This document shows positions 12,454 through 23,700 of a stretch of 64,000 nucleotides of DNA, piece after piece. Below the pieces are notes generated by a model. The model was given only the letters and a program-made list of their open reading frames with translations. It searched no databases and was not told the origin of the DNA. Every line of letters starts with the position of its first letter. Within the stretch, counting starts at the first letter, position 1. The DNA is taken from the NCBI GenBank assembly GCA_003254905.1, contig QANU01048949.1, forward strand, positions 509,879 to 573,878, given 5' to 3'. Both the position numbers and the translations under genes were made by a program. The DNA comes from Nissolia schottii (lineage: Eukaryota; Streptophyta; Magnoliopsida; Fabales; Fabaceae).

Positions 12454-13897
12454 CATCATCATTATTATCATCATCTTGATATTTAACAATGCTTTAAATT
12501 TATTTTTATTTTATTTTATTGGATCCATGAAATCTCACAAATTTTAATTAAAACCAGGAAGATGCTAGGAGAGACAATAATCCCGAAGATTCTTACAACA
12601 TGAAGGATAGAGAAGAAGTACAATTAAAACCTGTCATTATTTGAAAAATGATTTTTGTATATGTAACGGGATATCTTTAAAATAAACACATTGAGTTATC
12701 ATCTAAACATTTAGGAATGAATCTCCATATTTTTTTCTCCTCAATATTTAAGTGACATTATATTCCTTTTAAGATGTGTCATAAAATAATATAAATAACA
12801 TTATTCTTATTATTTAACATCAATTGGATTCATTTCCATTGGTTTATAATGATTTTAAGAGTTTGGCAATCAGGCCAATCCTGCACACGTTGAAGATTTT
12901 GTCACTTAAGATCTTCCACAATCTCATGCATATATCACTGCTTTCTTGAGAGTTTATCACGGTGTCAAAGATACATGAATCGATCGTAGGTACAATATCT
13001 AACATGCTGAGTTCAAATCACGTTAACTCTGTCCCAACATCAGCACGTGGCGAGACCCTTTGCCTTGGTTTGTCCTTAATTATCTTAATTGTCTAGATCT
13101 ATTATCTCTGAGTGATTGTTCAGGTGTACTAATAATATCACAAGGACGGTCTTAAAGATATGCATAGTAGCGTTATTAAGACATTAAGTTCCGTCTCTCG
13201 TACATATCACATAATCCACATATGATTTAAGTGTGAAATTCATGATGTAAATAAAAAATGAGGCTCAGTATTTACACTAAATTAATATCCAAAGTACATT
13301 TTTTTTTAAAGATAATTGGCAGTACTCTTAAGAAAGACAGTAAGATATTAAATGATGATATACATAGTTGATAATTCTAACACTTCCAGGACCACCATTC
13401 AACTATACTGTCATACAGGCTATCGTGACAGAATAGAAATGCAATTATGCACCAACATTATTGGAGACCAACGCTGGCAGCACTTGTATTCTACTAATAT
13501 TTTCCTCGATTGAAAAACCCTAAGAATATTGTAAAATATTAATTACTAATGTAAATTGTATTCTTATAAATGATTTATTTTTATTTTTTCTTTTACTTTC
13601 ACAAAATAAATAATGAAAATTAAACAAGAAAGTGATTTTGATCATACCAACTACAAAGAAAAAGCTGCAAATAGGTATGCGGGAATGCAGACAAAAATGC
13701 CGCTTCTCGTCTGAAAGCGAGGGCATGGGATGGGATTGGTAGCAGTAACCGAGTATGCATGGTTTGTATGTAAATTACAAGAAATAAGAAATTTATAACA
13801 CAAGGAATGAAATTGTCAAAGGTTAGCTCTGTCAACCCTCAACAGCCAGTCAACAGTTTCCTTATCTGACCCTTTCTCCTCATTTCACACTGCCTCC
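11220..13897. other. AT-rich intergenic DNA with a microsatellite
   Basis: Apart from the (ATT)n run at 12407-12476 I see no gene, RNA or clear transposon in this stretch. A segment near 12005-12060 begins much like the arm of the inverted-repeat element at 6032 (AATGTTATTTGTA), but I see no second arm. Confidence 0.45.
12407..12476. repeat. (ATT)n/(ATC)n microsatellite
   Basis: About 70 bp of uninterrupted ATT trinucleotides passing into ATC units at the right end. Confidence 0.95.
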
Positions 13898-13905
13898 TAT
13901 AAATA
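13898..13905 (+). promoter_or_regulatory. TATA box of third At4g22030-like gene
   Basis: TATAAATA lies 120 bp upstream of the ATG at 14018. Confidence 0.55.
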
Positions 13906-14017
13906 CTCTCTACCCCCAACAGTCTCATCCGTCAAACCAAGCTAGCTTCAACATTCATCACTCATCACAATTCCAAATACACCCACCAAGAACAATAGAG
14001 ACAGATCTTAACTAGTT

Positions 14018-15292
14018 ATGGCTTCTTTACAGGCTTCATCTAATTTGCTTTCTTCTTTTTGCAAATCCAATTCACAAAGAGTCAAAGTCAAAGCCGCTAT
14101 CCATGTCCCAAAGTTCCCTAGAGCCCCTTTCTCAGCTCCATTGGTACACACCCGGAACCTGTTTGATGAAATGCACGGCTTTACAAACACACTCCCAGTA
14201 TCACAATCTGGTGATTCTAGTTCAAGCAACCACACTCCATCAAAAGATACCGCAATTCATAAGCTCTATGCGATTCTAGAGGCAGTGTGTGACAGAGTGG
14301 AGATGCACCACAACGTCGGCGAGCAGCGTGACAACTGGAACACCCTTTTCCTCAACTCCATCAACATGATCACTCTCACCGCCACTACAATGGCTGGAGT
14401 TGCAGCCGCCACAATCGATGACTCCGGTGCACTTCTGGCCCTGAAACTATCTTCCGCGCTTCTGTTTTCTGCAGCCACCGGTATGCTGCTCATCATGAAC
14501 AAGATCCAGCCTTCGCAACTCGCCGAGGAGCAACGCAATGCCACAAGGTTGTTTAAGCAGCTTCAGAATGAAATTGAAACCACAATTGCAATTGGAAACC
14601 CTACGGAGGAAGATGTGAAGGTTTCAATGGAGAAGGTGTTGGCGCTTGACAAAGCCTACCCGCTTCCCTTGTTGGGAGCCATGCTTGACAAGTTTCCTCA
14701 GAAATTTGAGCCTGCCGTGTGGTGGCCTCATTCTACAAAGCTTTCAAGGAGAAACAGAACAATGCAACTCCGCGAAACAAAGGTGGGAGGGAATAATGGA
14801 TGGAATGAGGGACTAGAAATGGAAATAAGAGAGGTCATTGAAGTGGTAAGGAGGAAGGACATAGAGGACTATGAGAGGCTAGGAAACTTGGTGCTGAAGA
14901 TAAACAAGACTCTAGCCATTGCAGGCCCTTTACTCACTGGCATTGCTGCAGTGGGGTCCTGTTTTGTGGGCCAGGGGTCATGGTCGGGGATTGTTCCGGT
15001 CATGGCCGGGGCATTGGCCTCAGCAGTTAATTCTTTCGAGCATGGTGGCCAAGTCGGGATGGTGTCCGAGATGTACAGGACCACTGCGGGATTCTTCAAG
15101 CACACAGAAAGTTCAATCCAAGAGACAATTCAACAGGACATGGAGAATAGAGAAAACGGGGAGTTGTTTGAGATGAAGCTGGCTTTGAAGTTGGGGAGAA
15201 GCTTGTCCCAGTTGAGAGATCTTGCAAGGAAATCAGCTTATTCTCGTATTGAGGGAACTGGCATTGATGAATTCGCCAGCAAGATCTTCTAA
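14018..15292 (+). CDS. At4g22030-like protein ('probable F-box protein'), tandem copy 3
   Basis: Intron-less 424-aa third member of the array. The N terminus (MASLQASSNLLSSFCKS) is Ser-rich and basic, like a transit peptide. The shared core is intact: LYAILEAVCDRVEMHHNVG, GEQRDNWN, two hydrophobic segments, NKIQPSQLAEEQRNATRLFK, DKAYPLPLLGAML, GPLLTGIAAVGSCF, FEHGGQVGMV and the C terminus DEFASKIF. It differs from copies 1 and 2 in the linker around residue 245, where the usual PEIRKS is replaced by a Ser/Arg-rich stretch, and in the C-terminal quarter (SSIQETIQQDMENRENGELF). It is therefore probably the most diverged of the three. Function unknown. Confidence 0.85.
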   Translation: MASLQASSNLLSSFCKSNSQRVKVKAAIHVPKFPRAPFSAPLVHTRNLFDEMHGFTNTLPVSQSGDSSSSNHTPSKDTAIHKLYAILEAVCDRVEMHHNVGEQRDNWNTLFLNSINMITLTATTMAGVAAATIDDSGALLALKLSSALLFSAATGMLLIMNKIQPSQLAEEQRNATRLFKQLQNEIETTIAIGNPTEEDVKVSMEKVLALDKAYPLPLLGAMLDKFPQKFEPAVWWPHSTKLSRRNRTMQLRETKVGGNNGWNEGLEMEIREVIEVVRRKDIEDYERLGNLVLKINKTLAIAGPLLTGIAAVGSCFVGQGSWSGIVPVMAGALASAVNSFEHGGQVGMVSEMYRTTAGFFKHTESSIQETIQQDMENRENGELFEMKLALKLGRSLSQLRDLARKSAYSRIEGTGIDEFASKIF

Positions 15293-16177
15293 TCTGATAA
15301 TTTTTTCATTCCATTTTTTTTTTTAATTCTTTATAACAGATTAACCAACTCTGTTCATTCATATTTAACTTTATACGTGTAAATTCATCCTAACATGGAA
15401 ATGAAATGTTAGTTTTGGAGTAACTACTTCTCTTTTCTTTTCTTTTCAAATTTACTTTGTTTGGTACTCCTTGTTCTTCTTTTGGTGCAAACGAGAATTG
15501 ACTATTGAGTTGTTGAATGATGACCTGATGAGATATATAAATTAGAATATATTGACCAAGTAAATAAATTTGCTCTGGGAAATATTACAATTTGAATACT
15601 ATCCGTCAGAATTTGACAATCGTGTTGACCTTTTAAGGTCCAAGATATTGATCAACGCCTATGGGCTATACATCATTGTTGAGTAGCACCAGTAAAATGA
15701 GAATTTAAATAATAAGAATGAAAGGGATACAATAAAATAATATTTTTCAGCATTATTGTGTTGGTTTGACAGAGAAACATGTTGAACAAATAACATGGAA
15801 ACTAAACTTTGTAAGAATCATGAACATCATGCTTGTGTTAAACCTGAAACTACGTACAAATTTCTCATTCCTCCACTGGGGTCTTTCAGATTCGCATGTA
15901 AATTACTGATCAGCCCAATTCTTGTCCTGGAGATATAGTGAAATTTGTGACTTAAGCTAACATTGAAACGTACATGGTTGCATGATGCATTGTTCTATTG
16001 ATAGCATGTTGAGTTAAACTTGTTTGAAATGATGTCATGTAATGTATAGGAAGCCTAGTACTTGATGTGAGAAAGACAATGACATTAACATCAGACTGTA
16101 ACACTCAGATTAATATGGGAAAATTTGTGAACAAGGGGTGTAACTGGGAAATGTTCAAGGTGAAATACTGAGGCGAA
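15293..16177. other. intergenic, nothing recognised
   Basis: Contains the 3' UTR of copy 3 and the downstream flank of the T-protein fragment. No other structure seen. Confidence 0.5.
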
Positions 16178-16932
16178 TCAGGCTTTTTTATGGTATTTTG
16201 CTGGTACAAATGGCATTTTTGTAACAACTCCTCCATTGGATTTTCCTCTAACAAAAATCTTTACTTTGGTGCCTGCCTTGTGAAATCCAGACTTGACATA
16301 TCCAATGGCTATGTTCTTCTTGGGGCAAGGACTGAACCCACCACTGGTGACTTCCCCAATGTTGTTTCTTCCTTCATCTTGAATCTCACTGTGGCTTCTA
16401 GCAGGTGGACCAGAAGAGAAGAAGCCAACACGCCTAATCGAAGGACCTTCTTCGAGCTGTTTCAGGATAACTTGAGCCCCAAGAAAACCACCTTCTGCTC
16501 TCCTCCTCTTCCCTATGGCCCATGTGAGCCCTGCCTCAATAGGTGTAATGTGCTGTTCCAAGTCATTCCCATACAAGCACAATCCGGCTTTGAGCCACAG
16601 GCTATCCCTAGCCCCTAATCCTATCAATCTTATCTTCCCTTCAGATTTGTCCAGAATCGCCTTAGCAAGATCCACTCCATGCTCTGAAGCAACCGAGATC
16701 TCAAATCCATCTTCCCCAGTGTACCTGAAAGTCTCAGGCTCAGCAAGAGTGTAATTAACTTATTATGCACAAAATTGCTGATGTTGGTGAGAGAAAAACA
16801 CAGGAAAGCATACCCTGTCCGTGTGAGGAAGCACTGCAAGCCATTGATGTCGAACACACCGAACTGGCCAAAGTAGAGCTTGCTCAGATCCTCTTTTGTG
16901 AGGTGTTGAAGGACAGGAGCAGCAAGAGGACC
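16178..16932 (-). pseudogene. glycine cleavage T-protein (aminomethyltransferase), 3' fragment
   Basis: Two exons, 16815-16932 (start uncertain by one base at the 3' junction) and 16178-16724, join in frame across a GT..AG intron. They give the C-terminal half of mitochondrial aminomethyltransferase, the folate-dependent T-protein of the glycine decarboxylase complex in photorespiration. Recognisable parts are [59 protein letters not shown] and a C terminus near MPFVPAKY. The upstream exons (roughly the first 200 residues) are absent between 16933 and the N run at 17495, and do not appear beyond it. The strongly conserved RLEAG of the family reads WLKAG here. A gene with its 5' exons hidden in the gap remains possible. 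Truncation plus loss of conserved residues favours a pseudogene. Confidence 0.7.
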
Positions 16933-17434
16933 CTGCTCCATAGAGTAGACAACAAGAATGAGGTACAGATCATTAATGTAAAAGCCTGAGCACAAATCAC
17001 CTGAACGAGTGAATCATTATCATTTTATGACAGCACTGAACACAATTTTGAAGTATTTTACATTGGTGAGAAAGATCACAGTCCACAAGCAATGTTATAG
17101 ATCTACCTTAAAAGGGAAAAGTAAGAAACAAAGGAGTGGCAAAGGTACAAGAACTCAGTAACAAAATGTTCAAATCATTAGTATACTTTACGTGGGTGTT
17201 GAAAAAAAATGGAGCCTGTCACAAGGTAAAGTGCAAGTAAGAAAAAGATAAAAGGGTAGAGCACTGACAGAGACTGGCTTGCTTCTGTAGCGAGTACTGT
17301 TAGAAGAATGAAGCAAATCTGGGAATAACCGAATAAGGAAGGAAAAATGTTCAAAAGCAAAAGTGAAAAGAAAATGGCGTATCATATTTCAAACTTATAT
17401 AAACAAAGTTTAGTGAATCAGTTTTATGTTCACA

Positions 17435-17465
<31 letters not shown>

Positions 17466-18368
17466 AGTCATATTTCTACTATTACATTTTTTTTNNNNNN
17501 NNNNNNNNNNNNNNNNNNNNNNNNNNNNNNNNNNNNNNNNNNNNNNNNNNNNNNNNNNNNNNNNNNNNNNNNNNNNNNNNNNNNNNNNNNNNNNNNNNNN
17601 NNNNNNNNNNNNNNNNNNNNNNNNNNNNNNNNNNNNNNNNNNNNNNNNNNNNNNNNNNNNNNNNNNNNNNNNNNNNNNNNNNNNNNNNNNNNNNNNNNNN
17701 NNNNNNNNNNNNNNNNNNNNNNNNNNNNNNNNNNNNNNNNNNNNNNNNNNNNNNNNNNNNNNNNNNNNNNNNNNNNNNNNNNNNNNNNNNNNNNNNNNNN
17801 NNNNNNNNNNNNNNNNNNNNNNNNNNNNNNNNNNNNNNNNNNNNNNNNNNNNNNNNNNNNNNNNNNNNNNNNNNNNNNNNNNNNNNNNNNNNNNNNNNNN
17901 NNNNNNNNNNNNNNNNNNNNTTTTTTTTTGATAAAATCTTGCTGATAATTTTATTAGCATGTTTTGTCTGCCATTTTTAACATTTCTGACTTGTGATTAA
18001 TTTGTTACGAAGAATTTTCTTGACTAATTACTTACGTCTCTGTTTCACTTAGAGGAAACTGTTTACTTTTGATTCCTTGGTTTTAATTCAGCATCCAATT
18101 TGTAGGAATCACTCCACACCAAATGAAATGTAACCACAATTACTGTGTGTGTAAGCCAGACTGGTAGATACCTCACATAACTAACTCAACTAAACTCACC
18201 TCAGCTTTCCTTTCGCCTGCTTCTATTCTATGTCTTACTGTTACTTGCTTCTCTTTAAATCTTCAAAAGGTTTTCTTTCTATGCAATTTTATATGCTACT
18301 CCTGTCTTAACCTTTTCCTATTCAATTATTTATTATTTTGAAGGGAACTAAAATATCATGGTTCAACC
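16933..18368. other. intergenic with assembly gap
   Basis: N run at 17495-17920, bordered by T homopolymer on both sides. The flanks carry no recognisable T-protein exon. The right part (17921-18368) is the upstream region of the gene at 18369. Confidence 0.6.
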
Positions 18369-19999
18369 ATGCTAACGGTGTATGCTCCCAGAGCTACTCT
18401 CAAGTGCCATTTATTCCAAGATTCGGCATCAGTGCATCAAACCTATTATCCAAACAGGTTCAATAATGTTAATTTTGTAAATTGTAACTCTGCTTTTCCT
18501 AAACCTTCTGCGAGTCCTTGCGGTAACATATTTCTTAGTTCCTCCTTCTCCGGGAAATGTGATAAGCAACAGAAGAGCCTTCATCAGTTGCATCATGTTG
18601 CCACCCACAAATGGCTGGTAAGCTGGCTCTCTGCTTTGGTAGTTCATCACTTCACTTGTGTCTAGTTCATTATTATATCTCAGGTGATTGATATGTTTTG
18701 GCAACATATGAATGGCAGTGCGGGTTACATGATTCCGTTTCATCAGATGATGAATATCGATCGTCGCGCAATATAGCAATCAGCTTGTTCAGGCGATACA
18801 GGAATTTCGTTGATCGTGGTGGAGGTGACAATTTAAAAGTATGTGCATTGGCTTACTTGGCGTGCTTCCTTTGCATCCTTATCTGTTTTCGCTTTTATAT
18901 TCCAATATTAAGTTTGTTTGTTTAACACTCAGGAGTTCATCGCTGCTGGGGTAAATGCATATGCACTAGGATGCACTGATGAAGGATTAAGGAAAGAACT
19001 AACTGATATAAAGGACTCTGGCACTGAAATAGAAGCAATGCAAAGTTATGGTGGAAGCACAAGCTTGAAATCCAAGATCATCTCAGAGGAGGTCAGTGCT
19101 ACTTCAATTTTTAACTTTAGTTGGTACAGCTAATTCTAAGCCATCAATCATGATTATCACAACAAGCATTTTTATTTTGTTCTGCTGGATCTAAGATGTC
19201 TCATTCTTCATGTTCTGTGCCATGCAGGTTGATGAGTGCATTCTTTGGTTAAGCATTATATTCATCACCATCTTGTGTACACCCCAACCAACTATTGTGA
19301 GATGGTCATCTACACCTCCAGTGTCAGATGAAGTGCGACTTCAGTGGAAAGGCTTCTGTGCTCTTATAGCAAATGCATATTTCATGAAGGGAATGGCTTG
19401 GTGAGATCCTTGCTTGCATATTTTGTTTTTGAAATTTTCCTTTTCTTTACTTTTTAACTTATTATAGGCGATTGAACTTTGTAATCTTACATTAATTAAT
19501 TTTTACAAGTGAGAAATGCCTATTAAGATGTTCATAATATTGCTTACCATGTGTTTATTTGAAGGCTTCCCGTGAAGACTCTCCAACTAGAGCAAACAGC
19601 TGTGATGGGTGAAGCTGAGAAGCCATCAGTTGTCGCTAGCCGAATGCGATTAGTGTTTAGCACACTTGAGGTTAGCAATTTACATGTTGTGATCAGTGTC
19701 TGTAGAATTTATTGGCACAGGTAAGGGAGTAGGGGCCGTTGTGTTTTACCATTTTACATATCTATTGATCAATCCGTAATACGGTCAACTCAAGGGAGGA
19801 TCATGGATCTCGCATTGGTTTGTTTACTGAATTTTAAACTGGTTTTACAAAGTAGGTTCTTTTAGAGACGATTATTCTTTAGCTTATCACTAGTCATGCT
19901 CATCACTATTATATTTACTTTTAAGTTTAATAGATATGGAATTACATATGGTGAGGTTGGCTGTTGCAGGTAGTGAGTCCACAGTGGCCGAGAGTATAG
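18369..19999 (+). CDS. conserved plant protein, probably plastid-targeted, unknown function
   Basis: Six exons: 18369-18617, 18719-18838, 18933-19091, 19228-19400, 19565-19670 and 19970-19999, all with GT..AG introns and continuous frame (about 278 aa). The N-terminal 80 residues are rich in Ser, Lys and Arg and poor in acidic residues, consistent with a chloroplast transit peptide. The mature part has RNIAISLFRRYRNFVDRGGG and EFIAAGVNAYALGCTDEGLR, then one hydrophobic segment (ILWLSIIFITILCTP) that could span a membrane, and a C terminus ending SPQWPRV. The blocks look like a conserved single-copy plant family, but I cannot name its function. The gene converges on UTP6, with about 590 bp between stop codons. 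The first methionine at 18369 was chosen because it gives the transit-like leader. The exon 2 acceptor was chosen because the acceptor at 18683 runs into a stop. Confidence 0.75.
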
Positions 20000-20590
20000 A
20001 GCTTGAGATTCTATTTCCCAGCAATTTACAAAGGCAAAGAAAAGAATAGTCATGTAGTCTACCTTCGTCGAATGTGCTTATATATCTATTTTGTACGTTA
20101 TATTATAGTTGTTTAGAGTTTATCTCTCATATAATATATAATGCCTTTATTTACTGGTCAAATGAAATGCCAAATATATATTTTACACTTTTTCACTCAT
20201 TGTTTCGTGTCTTTAATTTCAACTGGGAACTTAGCGGAAAGACCTTGTAAGGCACTTAAATTATACACCCCCCACGCAGTAAGGTACTTAAGAGGCATGC
20301 TAACGAATCCGAGCGAGTGCAAAATAGAAATGGCACAAGACTGTACATAATATTAATACGCTTAACATCTCATTAGCAAGACCCGACAGACGCATACAGA
20401 GGTGCTCGGGTGAATTACAGTTACAGAGATATCTCAGCTTACGGAGAGATGAAGGAAGCTACATTCGTCACCCTCTCGAGGGGAAAAAACAAATTTAAGT
20501 TCTAACTAGACTCGTCAAAAATAACATTTTTTTAAAACAAAATGTGGTCAAAATTGAACTCCATTAGCCACGATCTCAATCTATAAATTA
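20000..20590. other. convergent 3' UTR region
   Basis: Lies between the stop codons of the plastid-protein gene (+) and UTP6 (-). It probably holds both 3' UTRs. Nothing else recognised. Confidence 0.5.
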
Positions 20591-23500
20591 TCATAAATAA
20601 GCAATAAACTCACTAGAATCTTTGAGTATTTTCCTTGCACGCCAATACACAGCAGTAGCCTTTTCTGACGTTCCCATCTGCGAAATCAGCCCCAGAAAGA
20701 GTTATGAACGCATTATATTATGATAACAAAATAAATCCACCAAGTGAGAAAAGTGGTTAATTATGATGGTTAGAATAATAAATCTTCATCATCATTTGAC
20801 ATGAATAATTAAGATTAAATCATAAAGCCATATGACACGTGATCTTAACCATCCATATAGGATGTAATCCCATATATGCTCTTTTCACGTCTAACATAAA
20901 AATAACGTTATCACTTGATATACATTGGTGAATTTCAGTATCAGTCAACCACAAGCAAGCAGAAAAACTTTACCTTAGTCTCCATTTGATAGTACTTTTG
21001 CCACAAGTCGACATTTTGGTCATAAGTTGCAAGTGCAGATTCATATAATTTCCTGGCATTTATGAGACCATCTTTGTCTCCCATTGATGCATAGTTTGTT
21101 TCCAAGTCAATGCAGTTCCTATATAAAGCAAGGCCGGGATGCGGTAATGCTAGAAATCTGCAATGATAACCAATTCAGGAATTATTAAAGGATACAAGAA
21201 AGAAAATCTCTCAATCTTTACGTGGAGCTTGTTTTGTAAACGACATGCTGAGCTAATTCTGTAACACATACTGTTTATAGACATCTCTGGCCTGATGAAT
21301 TCCATCCTTTTGAAGCATAAAACTCACAATGGCAGATGAAAGGGAAAATCCATTTTCACTGCCACCATCTTTGGTCAAAGAAACAACAGAGATCTCCACT
21401 AGTTTATCAAAATACTGTCTCTGATTTGCATAGAATTTAAGTGCCTGTATTGAGTGACAGTATGGAAAATGAACTGATTTAAGAACTTCGGGATTTTAAC
21501 GGTATACAGAGCACACTTCAAGAAAAGCAAAAATCAATTTACGCTGAAATTAATACACAAAGACGATGCTTGACCAATTATTAACATAGAATATTGGACT
21601 AAATAGAAAAACTTTGAGTTAAGGAGATGCACTGCCCCCAAAAACTCACTAAAGAGAATGACAGTAAGAATTTGTGGTGACAACATACCTGTACCCACAA
21701 ATTCTCCGATTTTGAAACAGGAACTTTAGTCAAAATTTGCCTCATGAGTTCAAAGAGGGATTGCAGATCAGCGTCACTTGGTGAAGGAGAACTCCTAGTG
21801 ATGCATCTGATTTCTATACTAATCCTTAATCCCCATAACTGTACCGACTCAGCAAGTTCTCCACTGCAAAGCTTTGCTGCCAATTTCCTGGCCTTGTCCA
21901 ATTGTCTCAATTGCAAATATAAGGACACGTGCTTGCAAGCAAGATCTTCAGTAATGCACCTCATACTTTCAGCCCTTTCATATACTTCCAGGAGATGAGA
22001 TATATATTTTACCAAATGGCCTGGGGTTTCTCCTTCTTTAGGAGCTACAATACCCATTAGAAAATTTGCATACAAACTAAACATAGTTCCTGAAGGCAAA
22101 CTTTTCAAAGCCTCCTCATAAACCTGCAAAACAGAGAATGGTCTGAGGTTCAATAGACCAATATAGGCATGCAAGACAAATAATCATAGAAGAATTCTCA
22201 TTACTCCATTATCCAAGCAGTATTATTCTTAGATGCAGGAGGGGTATAGGGATGGGTTACCATGGTAACCTCCATAATCATAATATGCTTAGTTCAACAT
22301 AGTTTTAAGTTAAAAGCATTGACAAATCTCAGTCACTGCCAGAATTATTCAAAATACCATGCACTCATTAAGTTCAGTAGCTCACACAGACACATACCTG
22401 AACTGCATTTTGCACCTGGAGAAGTATGACTTCTTCGCTTACCTCCAGCACATTTTCAAGATCACATTCATGCCTTGCGAGCCAATCCCAGAATTCTGGT
22501 TTTGTCGAAAAACCCCTCTTCATATCATTCAGCATCTCGTTACGCATATCTTCATAATGCGCTAAGTTTGTACCCTCCAATATCTCAAAAAAGCGCTTCC
22601 TAAGACTAAGACTTGAAGGGACAGCTTCAAGTGCTCCACCGTAAACAGTTCGAAAAAAGTTCATACCATGCTCTGCAAATAATTCTAGCTTCTTCTTTAA
22701 TTCATCACTCTCGACATTTTGTCCATCATTATTCTCTTTTTCATCAAGGGACATAAATAACTCCTTGTTCTCATCCCTCCATTGTTTTTCATCAGCAGTT
22801 CTAGGATCACGGGTAAGAGTTCCCTCGTCCTCACCTAAAGCAACCTTCCGGGCCTTTAACTTGTTAAGGTATACAAGTTCCATCCGAAGATACTCTACCC
22901 AAAGGTCTTCTGAAGTTGGGCAAACTCTGAGACCTTCCTGCATCAAAGCACGAGCAGCTGCAACATTCAAGTTATGATCGAATTCCCAAGCTGCAGCATA
23001 AATCCAAACTCCTGGGACCTTTGGGTGAAACCTAATAACTTTTGCCAGTGCCTGCAGAAGTTCCAAAAGGAAAATGTTCACATCTCCTATGCATAAAATA
23101 CAATCCAAATCTTACAACAAAATCACAATCATCACATTCGTAATTTTCTAAACCAAATTAAAAAGAACACCAAATTAAACAGGTATCATCTACATCTGTT
23201 CTATTCAAAATCACGTTAACAATTTAACTACATGTATATTTATACGTTTAAATAAAACGAGCGTAATTCCTAATTAGAGAGTAAAATGAGGTTACCTTCT
23301 TCATTCTTCCGTTTTTTCTCTGTCTGCAAAACTCAAGGTACCGAAACCAGAGATCAATGTCGCCCTTGTAATGCTTCAAAGCGAGCTCATAAATATCCAT
23401 GATCCTAAGCAAGCCGGCGAAATCGGACTTGGACTTGTTCAGCTTCTTGTTGCCCTGCTTCTTCAGCTCGCGCGCCACTGACTTCTTGCGGAGGCTGCGG

Positions 23501-23700
23501 AGGGCGTCGAGCTGAGCCTCGTAATCAACGTAAGCCAGGAAGTCCTCCTTGAGTGGGCACGAACGCCTCATCCTGTACTCGAATTTGCGCCTCTGCTTCA
23601 CGATCTCGGCGATCTCGCGGCGGCTGAAGAGGCCGCGCTGCTCCAGGTCGTCGAGCTCATCGAGCATGCGCTCCATCCTGTACTGCACAACGTCCGCCAT
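20591..23700 (-). CDS. UTP6: UTP6, U3 snoRNA-associated protein 6 homologue
   Basis: Six exons on the minus strand: 23296-23700, 22398-23051, 21689-22123, 21272-21444, 20974-21157 and 20591-20677. All junctions are GT..AG with matching phases and give 645 aa, close to the family norm. UTP6 is a subunit of the small-subunit processome, which assembles on U3 snoRNA in the nucleolus for 18S rRNA maturation. The N terminus is diagnostic: MADVVQYRMERMLDELDDLE, then LFSRREIAEIVKQRRKFEYR and the Lys-rich KKQGNKKLNKSKSDF. Helical HAT (half-a-TPR) repeats follow, with typical W..Y/W..E units (DIDLWFRYLEFCR, VPGVWIYAAAWEFD, SEDLWVEYLRMEL, PEFWDWLARHE, NVDLWQKYYQMETK). A charged acidic insert lies at about 220-260. 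No frame damage is seen, so the gene looks intact. Confidence 0.92.

Noticed and set aside
17430-17960. Open frame across the N run
   Set aside because: It consists almost only of unknown residues.
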